The notes: generated by a model not told the origin, from the letters alone. Positions 35,354 to 47,566 are shown, counted from the first letter of the stretch. The stretch is 64,000 nt of DNA from Akebia trifoliata (GCA_017979445.1 CM030706.1:18648967-18712966), one strand, 5' to 3'. A program made the numbers and translations.

Positions 35354-38300
35354 TTAAGCGTAATATTTCTTAACAGTGTCAGCATTGATCGGTTTCGGGA
35401 AGACTTGTCCATCCATTTCTGTGAGAATCAGAGCACCTCCCGTCATTATCTTCTGCACGATGAATGGTCCCTTATAGTTCGGTCTGAACTTTCTTCTGGC
35501 ATCTTCTTTGATTGGCAGAATCTTCTTTAAGACCAGGTCTCCTGGCGAGAAATCCCTAGGCTTAACTTTCTTGTTATAGGCACGAGCTATTCGTCGTTGA
35601 TAGATCTGTCCATGGCAAATGGCTGCAAGGCGTTTCTCTTCAATCAGATTCAGTTGATCAAACCGAGCTTGAATCCATTCAGTTTCATCTAACTCTGCTT
35701 CTTTTAATATTCGGAGGGAGGGAATCTCAACCTCTACGGGTAAGACTGCGTCCATTCCGTAGACCAATGAATACGGAGTTGCCCCAGTCGAAGTTCTGAA
35801 CGAGGTTCGGTAGGCGTGTAGTGCAAAGGGCAACATGTCGTGCCAATCTTTGTATGTAACTGCCATCTTCTCGATTATTTTCTTGATGTTCTTGTTGGCT
35901 GTCTCGACTGCTCCATTCATCTTAGGTCTGTAGGGTACAGAGTTGTGATGGGTGATCTGGAAGTCTTCGCACATTTTGATCATATCTTTGTTCTTGAAAT
36001 TCTTAGTATTGTTAGTTACCAATCCGCTTGGAAGTCCATACCGGCAAATGATGTTGTTCTTGACAAACTACATGACGTTGCTCTTAGTGACATTGGCGTA
36101 TGAAGTCGCTTCTACCCACTTGGTGAAGTAATCGATAGCAACAAGGATAAAACGATGCCCATTTGCAGCTTTTGGCGAGATCTGCCCAATGACGTCTATG
36201 CCCCAGAGTGAGAAGGGCCAAGGAGTAGTCATATTATGTAGTTCTGAAGGTGGGGCATTGATCTTGTTGGCATATATTTGGCATAGATGGCATTTGCGGA
36301 CATGTTGATAGCAGTCACTCTCCATTGTCGACCAATAGTATCCCATCCTCATGATCTTCTTAGCAAGCATATGACCATTCATGTGAGGTCCGCAGACTCC
36401 CCCATGTACAGTCTCAATTAGTCGTTTCGCTTCTGTTTCTGCCACACACCTAAGTAAGATCTCATGGTGCGACTTCTTGTACAGAATACCGTTGTTCAAG
36501 AAAAATTGTCCTGCTAGGTTCTGAATGGTCCTTCTATCATTTGGCGTTGCGTCTGAAGGGAGCGTTCGATCTTCAAGATACGCCTTGATGTCAGAATACC
36601 ATGGCTTTTCTTCAGATTCTTCTACTTCGATGGGTAAGCAATAGGCTGGCTCATCTTGAATTCCAATCTCAATAGGGTCGATGATTAAGTCTTCCGAGAT
36701 GTTGATCATAGAGGCAAGTGTAGTTAGTGCATCTGCAAACTGATTCTTAACTCTCGGCATGTACGTGAATGAAATCCTATCAAAGCGTGAGCTTAGTTCT
36801 TCTAGATACTCGTGGTAAGGGACCAGTCTTTGCTCTCGGGTCTTTCATTCTCCAGTCGTCTGATAGACTACTAAGCTTGAATCTCTGAAAACATCGATTT
36901 CATCTACCTCGAGATCCAGTACTGCCTTCAACCCTGCTATGCATGCTTCGTATTCAGCCTCATTGTTGAAACATTGAAATTTTAGTCTGATTGCGATTCA
37001 CGTGGGATCCATCTGGCTTGATCAGAACTGCCCCTATTCCATTTCCTTTCTGATTGGCTGCTCCGTCGAAGTACATTTTCCAGCTTGGTTCATTATTATC
37101 GTCTTCAACCTCAGTGATCAGTATGGCTTCATCAGCAAAGTTCATTTTTAATGGCTCGTAGTCAGGCAACGGGTGCTCGGCTAGGTGGTTGGCGATTGCT
37201 TGCCCTTTGATGGCTTTTTGAGTGACATAGGTGATGTCAAACTCAGATAACAATAGTTGCCATTTTGCAGTGCAACCTATTAATGCTGGTCTCTCGAATA
37301 GGTATTTCAGGGGGTCTATCCTTACGATTAGCATAGTTGAGTAACTCAGCAAATAGTGACCTAATCGTTGAGATGCCCAGACTAATGTGCAGCAAGTCTT
37401 CTCAAGCGTTGAATATTTTGCTTCGTATTCAGTAAATTTCTTGCTGAGATAGTAGATGGCCTGTTCTTTCCGTCTTGATTCATCGTGTTGTCCTAGCACA
37501 CACCCCATTGACGTTTCTTGTACCGAGATGTACATCAACAAAGGTCGCCCTAGAATAGGAGGGATTAAGACTGGTGGATTGAGCAAATATTGCTTAATCT
37601 TGTCGAACGCTTCCTGACAGTCCTTGTTCCACTTCTTTAGCGTGTCTTTTCTCAGTAGCTTGAAGACTGGCTCACAGATAGGCGTGAGTTGAGCTATAAA
37701 TCGACTGATATATTGTATCCTCCCCAGAAATGCCCAAAGATCTCTCTCTGAAACAGGTGCTTTCATCTCAAGGATATACTTGGTTTTTGCCGGATCTATC
37801 TCGATGCCTCTTCTGCTGACGATGAAACCCAGTAGTTTACCCGATGTTGCCCCGAATACACATTTTGCAGGATTTAACCTTAAACTGTACTTCCTCAGCC
37901 TGTCGAACAACTTCTTTAGATTCACCAGATGATCTTCTTAAATGTCGGATTTAGCAATCATGTCGTCTACATAGACCTCCATTTCCTTGTGGATCATATC
38001 GTGGAATAGTGCGGTCATTGCCCGTTGATAAGTTGCCCCTGCGTTCTTCAGTCCGAATGGCATGACTTTGTAATGGAAAGTACCCCATGGTGTGATAAAT
38101 GCAATCTTTTCCTGGTCTTCTTCTGCCATTTTTATTTGGTTATAGCCTGAAAAGCCGTCCATGAACGAGAACATGCCATGCCCTGCTGTACTATCGACTA
38201 GAGTGCCAATGTGTGGAAGTGGGAAATCATCCTTAGGACTGGCCTTGTTCAGGTCCCGATAGTCAACACACATGCGTACCTTCCCATCTTTCTTAGGTAC

Positions 38301-38765
38301 TGGGACGACATTAGCCAACCACTCAGGGTAAGTAGAGACTGCAAGAAATTCGGCTTCGAACTGTTTCATGACTTCGTCCTTGACCTTGAGGGTCCATTCT
38401 GGCTTTAATCTTTTCAATTTCTGCTTGATCGGCTTGCTTCCAGAGGCAATTGGTAGCTTGTGCACAACAAGATCTGTGTCCAATCCCGGCACATCCCTGT
38501 ACGACCATGCGAAGACATCTTGATAATCTTGTAAGAGTTTGATCATTGCTTCCTTTTGTTGTGACGTTAATAAGGCTCCGATCTTGACAGTTCGTGGGTC
38601 CTCTTCGGTACCAAGATTGATTGAATCTATATCCTCAATGTTTGGCTGAACACCTTTTTCGTGACTTTCTACCAAGTCTTTGATTTCTTTAGACGGGTAC
38701 TCCATTTCGTCCTCAGACTCTTCTTCGATCCCCATGAGGTCAAAGTCGAGTTCAAGATCAATCAT
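35354..38765 (-). pseudogene. pol: pol of element A: RT, RNase H, second RNase H, integrase
   Basis: The first ATG is at 38,765. RT: VPKKDGKVRMCVDYRDLNKA, FSFMDGFSGYNQIKMAE, VMPFGLKNAGATYQRAM, YVDDMI (catalytic YVDD intact). RT-linked RNase H: LLMYISVQETSMGCVLGQHD, YYLSKKFTEYEAKYSTLEK. A second RNase H (MYFDGAANQKGNGIGAVLI; RDSSLV; FADALTTLAS) is the archaeal-like copy typical of Tat. Integrase: GPHMNGH...CHLCQ finger, GIDVIGQI, then VTNNTKNF where the catalytic Asp (TDN in B) is Asn, then GAVETANKNIKKII, ending VKKYYA. In-frame stops at 37,938-37,940, about 36,846 and 36,068-36,070, and a frameshift near 37,000. Pol copies the RNA and inserts the DNA; this copy is dead. Confidence 0.93.
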
Positions 38766-39062
38766 ACTCGTCCTTTTCAAATTTTATTTTATCTGGGTAC
38801 TCATTTGATTGAGACATATCCCTTAAAAACTCTTTTTTTGGCTTTTGGAAAGTATCTATTTTTTTGCAACTTTGAAAGCTTTTTGATTTTTTTGACTTTT
38901 TAAGGAATATTTTTTTTTGTTACTTTTCGAATACCTGAAATAAGAAGAACAATCATGCGAATTCATTAATAAAGATAGGGAGCCCTCAAAATAGTCTTTA
39001 CCCGAGGACGAGGGCTCATTATGATCCTCGAGCAAACTAAATTCGTTTAATTGCATTTTTTT
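38766..39062 (-). other. Non-coding gap between protease and RT ORFs, intron-like
   Basis: On - after a stop (EAVEA*) there is AT-rich sequence with a donor-like GTAAAG at 39,001 and a pyrimidine-rich TTGTTCTTCTTATTTCAG ending at 38,935. The same stretch is kept in B (50,540-50,885), there with TTTCAAG. Ogre elements are known for an intron at this place. Splice sites here are only inferred. Confidence 0.35.
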
Positions 39063-41332
39063 TAGGCCTCAACAGCCTCAAGGGTTAACGAGAATTCTTC
39101 CCAATTGTTCAGAACTTCACCTTCTCTGAGAGGGCGGATGAGATATGAAAGTGATGTGTTGAGTGATTTGGTTGGTGGTTCGGAGATAACCATGATCTCC
39201 GATTGATTTTTGTCAGATGGGGGCATAGTCCCTCCCAAACTCGGTGGGATGACGACTGATGCCTAGTCAATGCCCGTTGGAAAGGGTGATTTGTTTCCTT
39301 GGCTAGTAGTGATTTCCACTTTGGTTGATTCTAAGGAGGTCTCTGATAGATTTTCATTGGAATCCCCATTGAATAAAACATCAATGCCTTCTACAAAGGA
39401 TGACTGGGACTCAACAACTGAGTCTTCATGAATGTATACAGATTTGAATTTTACCCCTTTTGGCCCTTTTGCTGGTAGTGGTTCTGATAAGCTGTCGGGT
39501 CTGATATGTGATTTTGGAAAGCTAACGCTGATAGGCGGAACTCTGCCCAGGTTCCAGATATTTGGTTCACAGTTTTGCTTTCTCGCTAGTCGAAGCTCTT
39601 TTTTCTTTTCATTCATTTCTATAATATCCCTTTTTGTGGGCCTGAACCCGAGACCAAAATAAGGAGTATGCTTTTTGGCTTCAACCGGTGTAGCTCTCCC
39701 TCTTCCTCCTGGTCTCAACCCTTGCTTGGGTCGATAACCTGCCCTTTTCATGATCCGACCAACCATCAGATTTGTTCTTGATAGTTTTGCTTTTACCTTC
39801 TCCTGCTCCTTTTCAATATGATTGACAGCGGCAAATTGATAAGAGTGATAGAGTGCTTTGTCCTTCGTCATCTCAATGTCGATAAATGGCACATCCGGAG
39901 CTCTTCCAACCGAGATAAGATTTTCTGCCAGCACTGATATCATTCTCTGCCCCATGATGAACTTGACTCTTTGGTGTAGAGAGGACGGTACTGCCCCGAC
40001 AATATGGATCCATGGCCTGCCCAGCAGTAAGTTGAAGGTCGTCGGTATTTCCATGACTTCAAACGTTACTTCGAATGTACATGGGCCTATTGTGACAGGT
40101 ATATCTACTTCTCCTAGAGAATCCCTTCTCGAACTATCAAAATCTCGGACGACTTTATTGTTGGGCTTGACATGTGACCAATCAGCGTTAAGCTTTCGGA
40201 AGGTCTCAAGCGGACAAACATTAAGTGCTGAGCCGTTATCAATCAGCACCCTAGCAATCATCATGCCCTTGCATATGACCATGATGTTTAGTGGCTCGAC
40301 GTTCCCCGTTCCTCCAAGCACAAATTCATCTTCAGTGAAAATAATGGGATTGGGGGCCATTATCTGGCCAATCGTTTGTTCTAGTTGCGCGGGTGAGGTA
40401 GTTGCAGGTACATGCGATTTTCCCAAAACTCTCAGTAATGCCTCATTGTATTCTTTTGATTTTTGCATCAGACCCAGGATACTGATTTGAGCTGGTTGTT
40501 TGTTCAATCTATCCACTATATTATGCTCACTCTTGAGAATGAGTTTGATGAAGTCTGTAGCTTCCTTATCCGTCACTTTCGCCTTCTCTTCTTTCTGTTC
40601 ACTCTCACTTATTTTGTCCTTCCCTTTTACTTTTCTTTTCTCTTCATCCGTCATGCCTTTTGTTGTTTCTTCAGTCTTTTCCCTGATGCTTACCCCCTTT
40701 TCTGATATTTTTTTATATCGCCCTGCCCTTGTCATATGCCCAATGTCGGCCACCATTGCTTTCTTCATGGTTTCAACCCCGGAGGTTGTGATGATGGTTG
40801 TCTCGTAACTCCAGGGAACTGCCTAGATAGAGTTATAGGGGAATGGTTTGGGTGAGTGTATGGTCATGGGAGGCGGCTCGGGTTTTACATTGAGAATAAG
40901 GGGTGGTGGCGATGATTTGGATGAAACGGTAGCAGGAGTAGTTGATGGAGTGTATGGGAGGATGAGTGGTGGACGTGAAGATGCGGTGTATGGTATGTGA
41001 AGGGGTGGTCGAGTCATATATTGAGAATCTTGCAATACATATGGTATAATGAGAGGCGGTCGAGTAGTAGTATTGGGAGTTTGATGAGTGGGATAGATGG
41101 TGAGGTCAGATAATCTGAGAGGTGGTAGTGAATTTTGGGATGAGTTTGTCGTGTGGTGGTTGACTGTGTTAACCGTCAGTGTTTTTGATTCCTTTGTTAA
41201 GTGGACCCTGATTTTTGCTCCGATAGGCGCTATTAAATCTGAGGGATTGAAGTTGAGTTCTCCACAGACAACATTTACCCTGTGCCCACTCCCCTCTCCA
41301 TTGTGAGTAAGTAGGGGGTTTTGGTTGATGTT
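39063..41332 (-). pseudogene. pro: Protease and linker of element A
   Basis: A long frame (40,768-39,263) holds a lysine/glutamate-rich start, the aspartic protease motif VLIDNGSALNVCPL at about residue 175, and FNLLLGRPWIH at about 240. The G-patch-like RAGYRPKQGLRPGGRG is near 340, then an acidic tail. A TGG-to-TAG stop at 39,263 interrupts ...FPTGID*ASVV; the frame then runs to EAVEA*. Upstream (41,035-40,823) is a proline-rich stretch with repeated TRPPLHIPY-like units, linking gag to protease. The protease would cleave Gag-Pol. The first, non-protease part has no function I can name. Confidence 0.85.
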
Positions 41333-42941
41333 CTATTGTTGGGGTGGGTTGGCAGGCCCATCTAGGATGAGAGCCTTTTTATCGATCAGGTTCTGTACTT
41401 GATGCTTGAGCTGCCAGCATTGATCTGTGGAGTGCCCTGGTGCACCCATGTGGAATTCACAGAACAAGTTAGGGTTGTACCCTGGCCCTTTTGCAGCCTT
41501 AGGATTTGGTGGACGTTTTACCAGATATTCGCCTCTAAGTAAGAGTGGCAGTAATTCTGATATTGTCATGGGCAATTTGGTAAATAATCTGTTTACCCTG
41601 TTAGGTCGTGCCTGCTGGTTTTACCCATACTGTGGTGCTGGTTGTGCTTGCAGAGGAACTGTCTGAAAGGGATTCTACGGTGCTGGAGCCCAAGCAGCTC
41701 GAGGTACTGGCTCCCAAGAGACTTATGGTGCCTGCGGCCTCTGAATTGGTGCCTGAATGAAAAGAGGTTGGCTGGGTTGTACATTGTTGACTTGAGTTTC
41801 TTCTTTCTTTTTGACAAAAGGCACGAACTTTTTCTGTGCCGATGTCCGTGCCGCTGCACTTAGGGCTGTGAAGTCAAATATTAAACCAGTCCGGATCCCG
41901 TCCTCGACCCAGTCTGCCACTTGAACTAAATTTGAGAAGGTGCCTGTGGTGTGTCCAACCAGATGAGTATAAAAGGCATACCCTAGTGTTGAGATGAACG
42001 TGGTGTTCATCTTTTGTTCAGTCATTGCAGGCCTTACTTGTGAAGCAGATTCTCGCCATCTCTAGGTGTACTCTTTTACTATTTCCATTTGCTTTCTAGT
42101 CATCTTGGCCATATCATTTCGATCCAGACCTACATCTGTGTTGAATCGATAATTATGCTAGAACATTTCAGCCAAGTCTTGCCAACTTTTGATAAGCGTA
42201 TGGTCCAATCCGGAAAACCATTTGAGTGCTGGCCCTGTCAAGCTTCTTTGAAACAACTGCACCAGTAGCCTGTCATCTTCGCCGTATTGGTACATGGATC
42301 CGTAGTATAGTTTTAAATGTGACAGAGGACACCCCACCCCACTGTACTTCTCAAACTCCGGACATTTGAACTTGGTCGGCAACTGTGCATTAGGATAAAA
42401 GCAAAGGTCCCTGAATCTTATCCCTCCTAAAGTATTTGTACCCTTCATTCGTCTCATTTCTTCTTGGAGAGACTCTATCTGCTGGGCCATTTTGTTATCA
42501 GTGGCATTTTTGGCCTCAGGCACCCTGAAGTCACACTCATCATCTGGGATTACCACCGGAGGTGGTTGATTCTGTGGGATGTAAAGTGGAGGGCTCTGAT
42601 ACATTGGCACCGTAGGAGGTGGGGTGGTCTGTTGATCTGGTCATGTCTGTTCAAGGGGTTCCGGATTTGATCTAGATGCTTGGTGCTGAGCGGCTTGCGC
42701 TTGTAGGAAGTTAGTATTACTAAAAACAGCCATCAACATTTGTTCTTGTCTTTTTGTTTTTTCTACTAGCTTCGGCAAGTTCACTTGTCGCAGGTTGTGG
42801 GTCCTCTGAGTTGCTCATAGTTGATGTAGATCGAAGGAAATACGGAGGCTTCTCAGGGTGTTTGTACTTCTTTCGTTTGGCCACCTTTGGGTACAGAAGA
42901 CCAAGCATTACTATCTTGTTTACAAAAAGAAAAATGCCTGA
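41333..42941 (-). pseudogene. gag: gag of element A
   Basis: It starts MSGIFLFVNKIVMLGLLYP (an alternative start is MSNSEDPQPATSEL at ~42,815). Then come a coiled-coil-like EIESLQEEMRRMKG-type stretch, CFYPNAQLPTKFKCPEFEKY, SHLKLYYGSM, LVQLFQRSLTGPALKWFSGL, and after a TAG (TGG in B) NYRFNTDVGLDRND. A second TAG replaces CAG before RWRESASQVRPAM. The C-terminal part has the knuckle-like CEFHMGAPGHSTDQC and LKHQVQNLIDKKA. Capsid protein for RNA packaging. At least two stops and a frame change near 41,600-41,700. Confidence 0.85.
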
Positions 42942-43009
42942 CATTTTATTAGGTCGGGTAAAGTTATTTATTTTAAAGCAAACGAGTTTTAAAGAAAGAG
43001 TTCTTTGGT

Positions 43010-43975
43010 TCGGAGCCGACATTAACGCGAAGTTGGCATCAACACGGGACTGGCAAAATATTTTGAAAAAGAATTACATCAGCTGAAGCTGGCATCGACA
43101 TGGAGCCGACGAAAATTAAAAAGATTTCATCAGCACGGAGCTGGCATCGACACGGAGTCGGTAAAATTAAAAAGATTTCATCAGCACGGAGCTGGCATCG
43201 ACATTGAGTCGGTAAAATTTTAAAACGATTACATCAGCACGGAGCTGGCATCGACACGGAACCGGTAAAATAAAAAACGATTTCATCAGCACGGGGCTGG
43301 CATCAACATGGAGTCGGTAAAATTTAAAAATGATTACATCAGCACGGAGCTGGCATCGACACGGAGTCGGTAAAATTAAAAATGATTACATCAGCACAGA
43401 GCTGGCATCGACACGGAGTCGGTAAAATTAAAAATGATTACATCAGCACAGAGCTGGCATTGACACGGAGTCGATAAAAATTAAAAAACGATTTCATCAG
43501 CATGGAGCTGGCATCGACACAGAGTCGGTAAAATTTTAAAAATGATTTCATCAACACGGGGCTGGCATTGACACGGAGTCGGTAAAATTTAAAAATTATT
43601 ACATCAGCGCGGAGCTGGCATTGACACAGAGTCGGTAAAAAAGGATTTTGAAAAAGAATTACATCAGCCGAAGCTGGCATCTAGATGGAGTCGATAAAAT
43701 TTTAAAAATGATTTCATCAGCACGGGGCTGGCATCGACACGGAGTCGGTAAAATTTAAAAATGATTACATCAGCACGGAGCTGGCATCACACGGAGTCGG
43801 TAAAATGGATTTTGAAAAAGAATTACATCAGTCGGAGCTGGCATCGACACGGAGTCGGTAAACTTAAAAAGATTTCATCAGCACGGAGCTGGCATCGACA
43901 CGGAGTCGGTAAAATTAAAAAGATTTCATCAGCACGGAGTTGGCATTGACATTGAGTCGGTAAAACATTTTGAAA
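43010..43975 (-). repeat. Tandem array (~52-57 bp units) between ORF1 and gag of A
   Basis: On + the unit is CATCAGCACGGAGCTGGCAT / CGACACGGAGTCGGTAAAA plus an A-rich spacer, about 18 copies. Each unit contains two small hairpins with the same loop ACGGA: CAGC/GCTG and CGAC/GTCG. Some units carry longer spacers with TTTTGAAAAAGAATTA. The same family of repeats is at 54.87-55.85 kb in B. No protein function is expected. Confidence 0.92.
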
Positions 43976-44137
43976 AAGAAAATCACATTTTGAATTTTGT
44001 ATACCAACCCATTAAACAATTAATTTATGCCATGATTATCCACAAAGAAACTAAATTTTTTTTTTGAACTATTGAAAATTGCTTGACAGCTAAGATTTTC
44101 CTTGAATAACAATTTTCAATAACTCTGTCTTACATTC

Positions 44138-45316
44138 TTTTACATGGACGCTTGGATTTGTTTTGATCATCATCAGGATTGCTGGGACAATTAGGTTTGC
44201 TTCTTTTGGTTCTAACAACTAGCTCCTTAAACTATGCTGGTCCATCTGGATACCCTAAGGTGCGATTGTTCCAAGCCTTCTCAATGAGATGCACTAACTT
44301 TTCAGTCAATGGTTCAGGAGAAAAGAATTATTTGTGTTGAGGTAGTGAAAACTCTATAAGTACTCCATACTGTTCTGGGATCAAAGCAGGTTGGTAAAAA
44401 GATGTCTCCTCCAGTCCAATCAAACGGACGTAATAGGATCCTTTAGTACCTAAAACAAGGTAGTCCGTCATCCACCAAGGGTATCTCAAACCAATATGAC
44501 GGGCAAGGCGAGAATCCAACCATTTGCTCCAAGCCTTAACTGAGTTGTGACGCACTAACATGTTTCTCTTGAAAAAGTGCTCTGGTCTATACTCGAGGGT
44601 TGAAAGAATGTCCACAATTTTAAGACGATCGCAAAGCCATATATAAAGTAGGTGAGAGCTTCCTTTGAAATCCCTTCCCTCACCATTTTTATGGCATCCA
44701 AACCTGAGAAGGTTTCAGCTAGAATAAGAGGTATGGGATTGGCTTTTCTAGAGAGCTGGGAAGCTATGTCTATGAAAGACTCAGGAATAGTTTGGCCCTC
44801 ACTTTTGGAGGTCAGTATGTATTGGGCTAAGATTCCTAAACACAATCGATAGTCTCTAGTGGCTCTCCAAGCTTCTGGTTTTATATTGATGGGATGACTA
44901 CGAGAGTGGTATGGACTCAATAAGGGTACTAAATCCAATCTCCCGTTACGGACTAAGGCTTTGGCTTCTTCCTCTGAAATGTTTAGGCCTGTGGCGAGGT
45001 CACCAGAATATCCTGTCTTCAATGAAGGCCTGACTAGAGGACCTGAAGTAGATATCCCCATGATGCCATAATAGTCTTCATGAGTAGAACACAAGTGCAT
45101 ATGTCCAATGTGGAAGATGTGAAGATAAGGGTTCCAACGTTTAGCCATAGCGCGCAAAAGGTTCCAATCTATCTCGAACTCGTAGAAGTACAGAGTGCAT
45201 CTCAACATGAATTTTCCAAAGTTGAATTTCTCTACGGTGTGCATCCCCGTGATGGTTGTTTTGACCAATTGGTCGATTGGGTTATTGCCTACAGCCAGCA
45301 TCCTGAGTTGACACAA
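44138..45316 (-). pseudogene. ORF1 of element A (Tat/Ogre extra ORF)
   Basis: The start is MCQLRMLAVGNNPI. Then LLRAMAKRWNPYLHIFHIGH, MHLCSTHEDYYGIMG, GYSGDLATGLNISEEEAKAL, RDYRLCLGILAQYILTS, FIDIASQLSRKANPIPLILA, ETFSGLDAI. A 1-nt deletion near 44,693 shifts the frame; the rest continues as LEYRPEHFFKRNMLVRHNS, HIGLRYPWWMTDYLVLGTKG, TEKLVHLIEKAWNN to about 44,138. The WNPYLHIFHIGHMHLCSTHE pattern recalls plant mobile-domain/DUF7745-type proteins (WDP..F.F...DL.PT.EEY). ORF1 before gag is a mark of Ogre-type elements, and its role is unknown. A degraded half-copy is in E at 14.5-15.2 kb. Confidence 0.75.
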
Positions 45317-46923
45317 AAGAATAGTTCAGTACATTTCCAAGGTCCATGTAAAATTACTTTTCTTTTGAAAATTTTTGTTCTTATGGAAAACACTTTCTTG
45401 AAAACACTTTTTTTTTTCTAGAGAACACTCTTTTTGGAAAATCTACTTTCTGAAAAATATTTTTCTTTTGTAAATCACTTTTCTTTTTTTTTGAAATTTT
45501 GATTTCCATTTTGATTCAAATGGCCCGGCCTATCATGATTATTGGATCGAGATGGACTGGGTCATTATTGAAGTTTTACAAGAAATGGATTCTTTATTGG
45601 GTCGGTGCACCCATTTCAATTTCTGAAAACAAAATTTTTGATCCTTGAGGACAATCATAAACTCTGATCTCATCATTCACATCATTCACATACATCAATC
45701 ATCAGGTTCCATTCGATGAACAACCCGGGAACAGCTATGATAAGCTCGAGTCATGACTTACAGGGAAGGTTCTAGACTCTAAGCTTACTACGTGCAATGC
45801 GTTTTTATCTGGCCACCCTTGCCCAAGCACACCTATATACCTCTCAAGCGTACTCAATCAGACGGTACGTGGTGACTTGGTTTGATATACCGTATAGGAG
45901 ATAATCTAAAACTTTAATTCACTTCTCTGAAGCCAAAAACAGCCAGTTTGATCCCCAGTTGAGAGGTGGCGCACGATGCTTTGCAAGGGCCCACTTAAGT
46001 ACCTCTCGTCTAGAATAGACGTAGTCTATCCCCCTCGTACAGTAGGGTACAGCGGGGCAGGATCTTGCTTAGGCACTGGTTTTGATCAAAAAGTGCAATT
46101 GATGTACTTGGATTATCTTTTATATACCTACAGGTACGAGTCAAGAGTTGTAGCTTTCATAAATGATTTTCGCATCCCGCGAGGGGACCGACCACGTACT
46201 AGTACTACGTTGGCAATCGGGACATGTGACCGTGCGGCTTACAATAGGACAAAGGCTCAGGTCGCTCCAACATGGGTGTATCAATATACCTTTCAGAATC
46301 ACCTGATCAAACGGTATTGATGCCCCAGTTTTATATACCTTACGGTACGTGATTGGAGTTGTGATTTTCATGAATGACGTCGCATCTCCGAGGAGACCGG
46401 GCCACGCACTAGTGCCACGTTGGCTATTAGGGACGTGCAAGCGTGCAATACAGTAAAATAAACGTGCTAGTGGTGTGTGCAAATAGGATAGGGTGTGCCC
46501 GGGGTATTTTCCAGATGAGTGGGCCCGTTGGCCAAATAACAGTGACCATGGCTTTTTAGATAATTAGTCCATAAGAGTTGCACATTCATAGTTAAGCATC
46601 AACCAATCGAATTTTTTTTTTTTAATCATTTTTTTTCAATTTTATGAATGAACTAATCATAAAAGGACTTCTCTTTTTATTTTTATTTTTTTATAGTCCA
46701 ACCGATGATCACTTTGAATTTTCATTTTGATCAATCAAAAGGTGGCGAGCAGTACGTCCTGAGTTTAAAAAAGATGATTCGTTTGATCTTTTGAAGCTTT
46801 AAAACTTAAAATAAAAATAAATTCCAAGAGGAAAGTTTCCAAGACTGATGTAAGGAACAAGTTGAACAAAATATTTTTTTTTTAATTATTTTTTTAATTA
46901 ATTTTTTTTTGTGTGCTCATTTT

Positions 46924-46938
46924 GAGGCACATTGCCTC
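46924..46938 (-). promoter_or_regulatory. Leader hairpin GAGGCA-CAT-TGCCTC, copy 1 (A)
   Basis: A perfect 6-bp stem with a 3-nt loop, followed on + by TGGTTTTTGGCTTGGGC. Identical copies are at 47,266-47,280 and, in B, at 57,372-57,386. The conservation of hairpin plus tail in otherwise diverged leaders suggests an RNA signal. Confidence 0.5.
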
Positions 46939-47265
46939 TGGTTTTTGGCTTGGGCCAAATTTTTTTCCTTTTTTTATACTCTTTTTTCCTACTCATTTTG
47001 TATCTCGACGAGACGTCAATCGGAAATGATAGCGTAAACGATAGTAAACGAGCTCAAAAATCGATTCTGACTTGTCAAAATGTGGTTGACTATGTCCCAT
47101 TTGTTAGAAAATTTTGTTCTACCCCAAATCGATATGCACTAATAGCTAATCGAAGATCGGACGAGAAAGTTATGATCAGTTTAAGTTCGACTGTCCATTC
47201 GGCCAAAAAAGAAGAAAACGACTTTTTTTTTATTTTTTTATTTTTTATTTTTTTATACTAATTTT

Positions 47266-47280
47266 GAGGCACATTGCCTC
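47266..47280 (-). promoter_or_regulatory. Leader hairpin GAGGCA-CAT-TGCCTC, copy 2 (A)
   Basis: Same stem and loop as at 46,924, followed by TGATTTTTGGCTTGGGCT. The two copies in A are 342 bp apart. Confidence 0.5.
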
Positions 47281-47545
47281 TGATTTTTGGCTTGGGCTAA
47301 AAAAAAGAAAAATTTTTATCATTTTTTTTTATGATATCGTGCTTAAAAACATAATCGGATAAATAAAGTAAAAATTGATTTTGTTTTTCTTTTCTTTTTT
47401 TTTTTTATTTTTCTCAAGGGAATAAGTAAATAAAGGAAACCTACCTAAAAAATAAATATAACAAATACAACAAATAATGTTAGCTTGTAAATAAGAAAAT
47501 TTTCTTTTCAAAATAACCGAGTTGACACGAGGGTAGAGCCTTTAC

Positions 47546-47563
47546 TCCCCAGTGGAGTCGCCA
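47546..47563 (-). other. Primer-binding site of A, tRNA-Arg type
   Basis: On - TGGCGACTCCACTGGGGA, 3 nt after the LTR end. From memory of plant tRNA-Arg(ACG) (3' end ...CCCCAG-GGAGTCG-CCA) this is a full or near-full match. Use of tRNA-Arg is characteristic of Ogre/Tat elements. It marks the 5' LTR and the - orientation. Confidence 0.85.
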
Positions 47564-47566
47564 AGC

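Larger units (their letters stand above)
45317..47545 (-). other. 5' leader of element A
   Basis: Non-coding, 2.2 kb. The part at 45,340-45,500 is GGAAAACACTTTC-type low complexity. The part at 45,520-46,333 matches C's leader. A block around GTACGAGTCAAGAGTTGTAG / CTTTCATAAATGA (46,133-46,240) is repeated in diverged form at 46,345-46,440. The part at 46,600-47,470 holds poly-T runs and two copies of a GAGGCA-CAT-TGCCTC hairpin. No long ORF. The leader would carry packaging and dimer signals, but which parts do so cannot be told. Confidence 0.6.
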
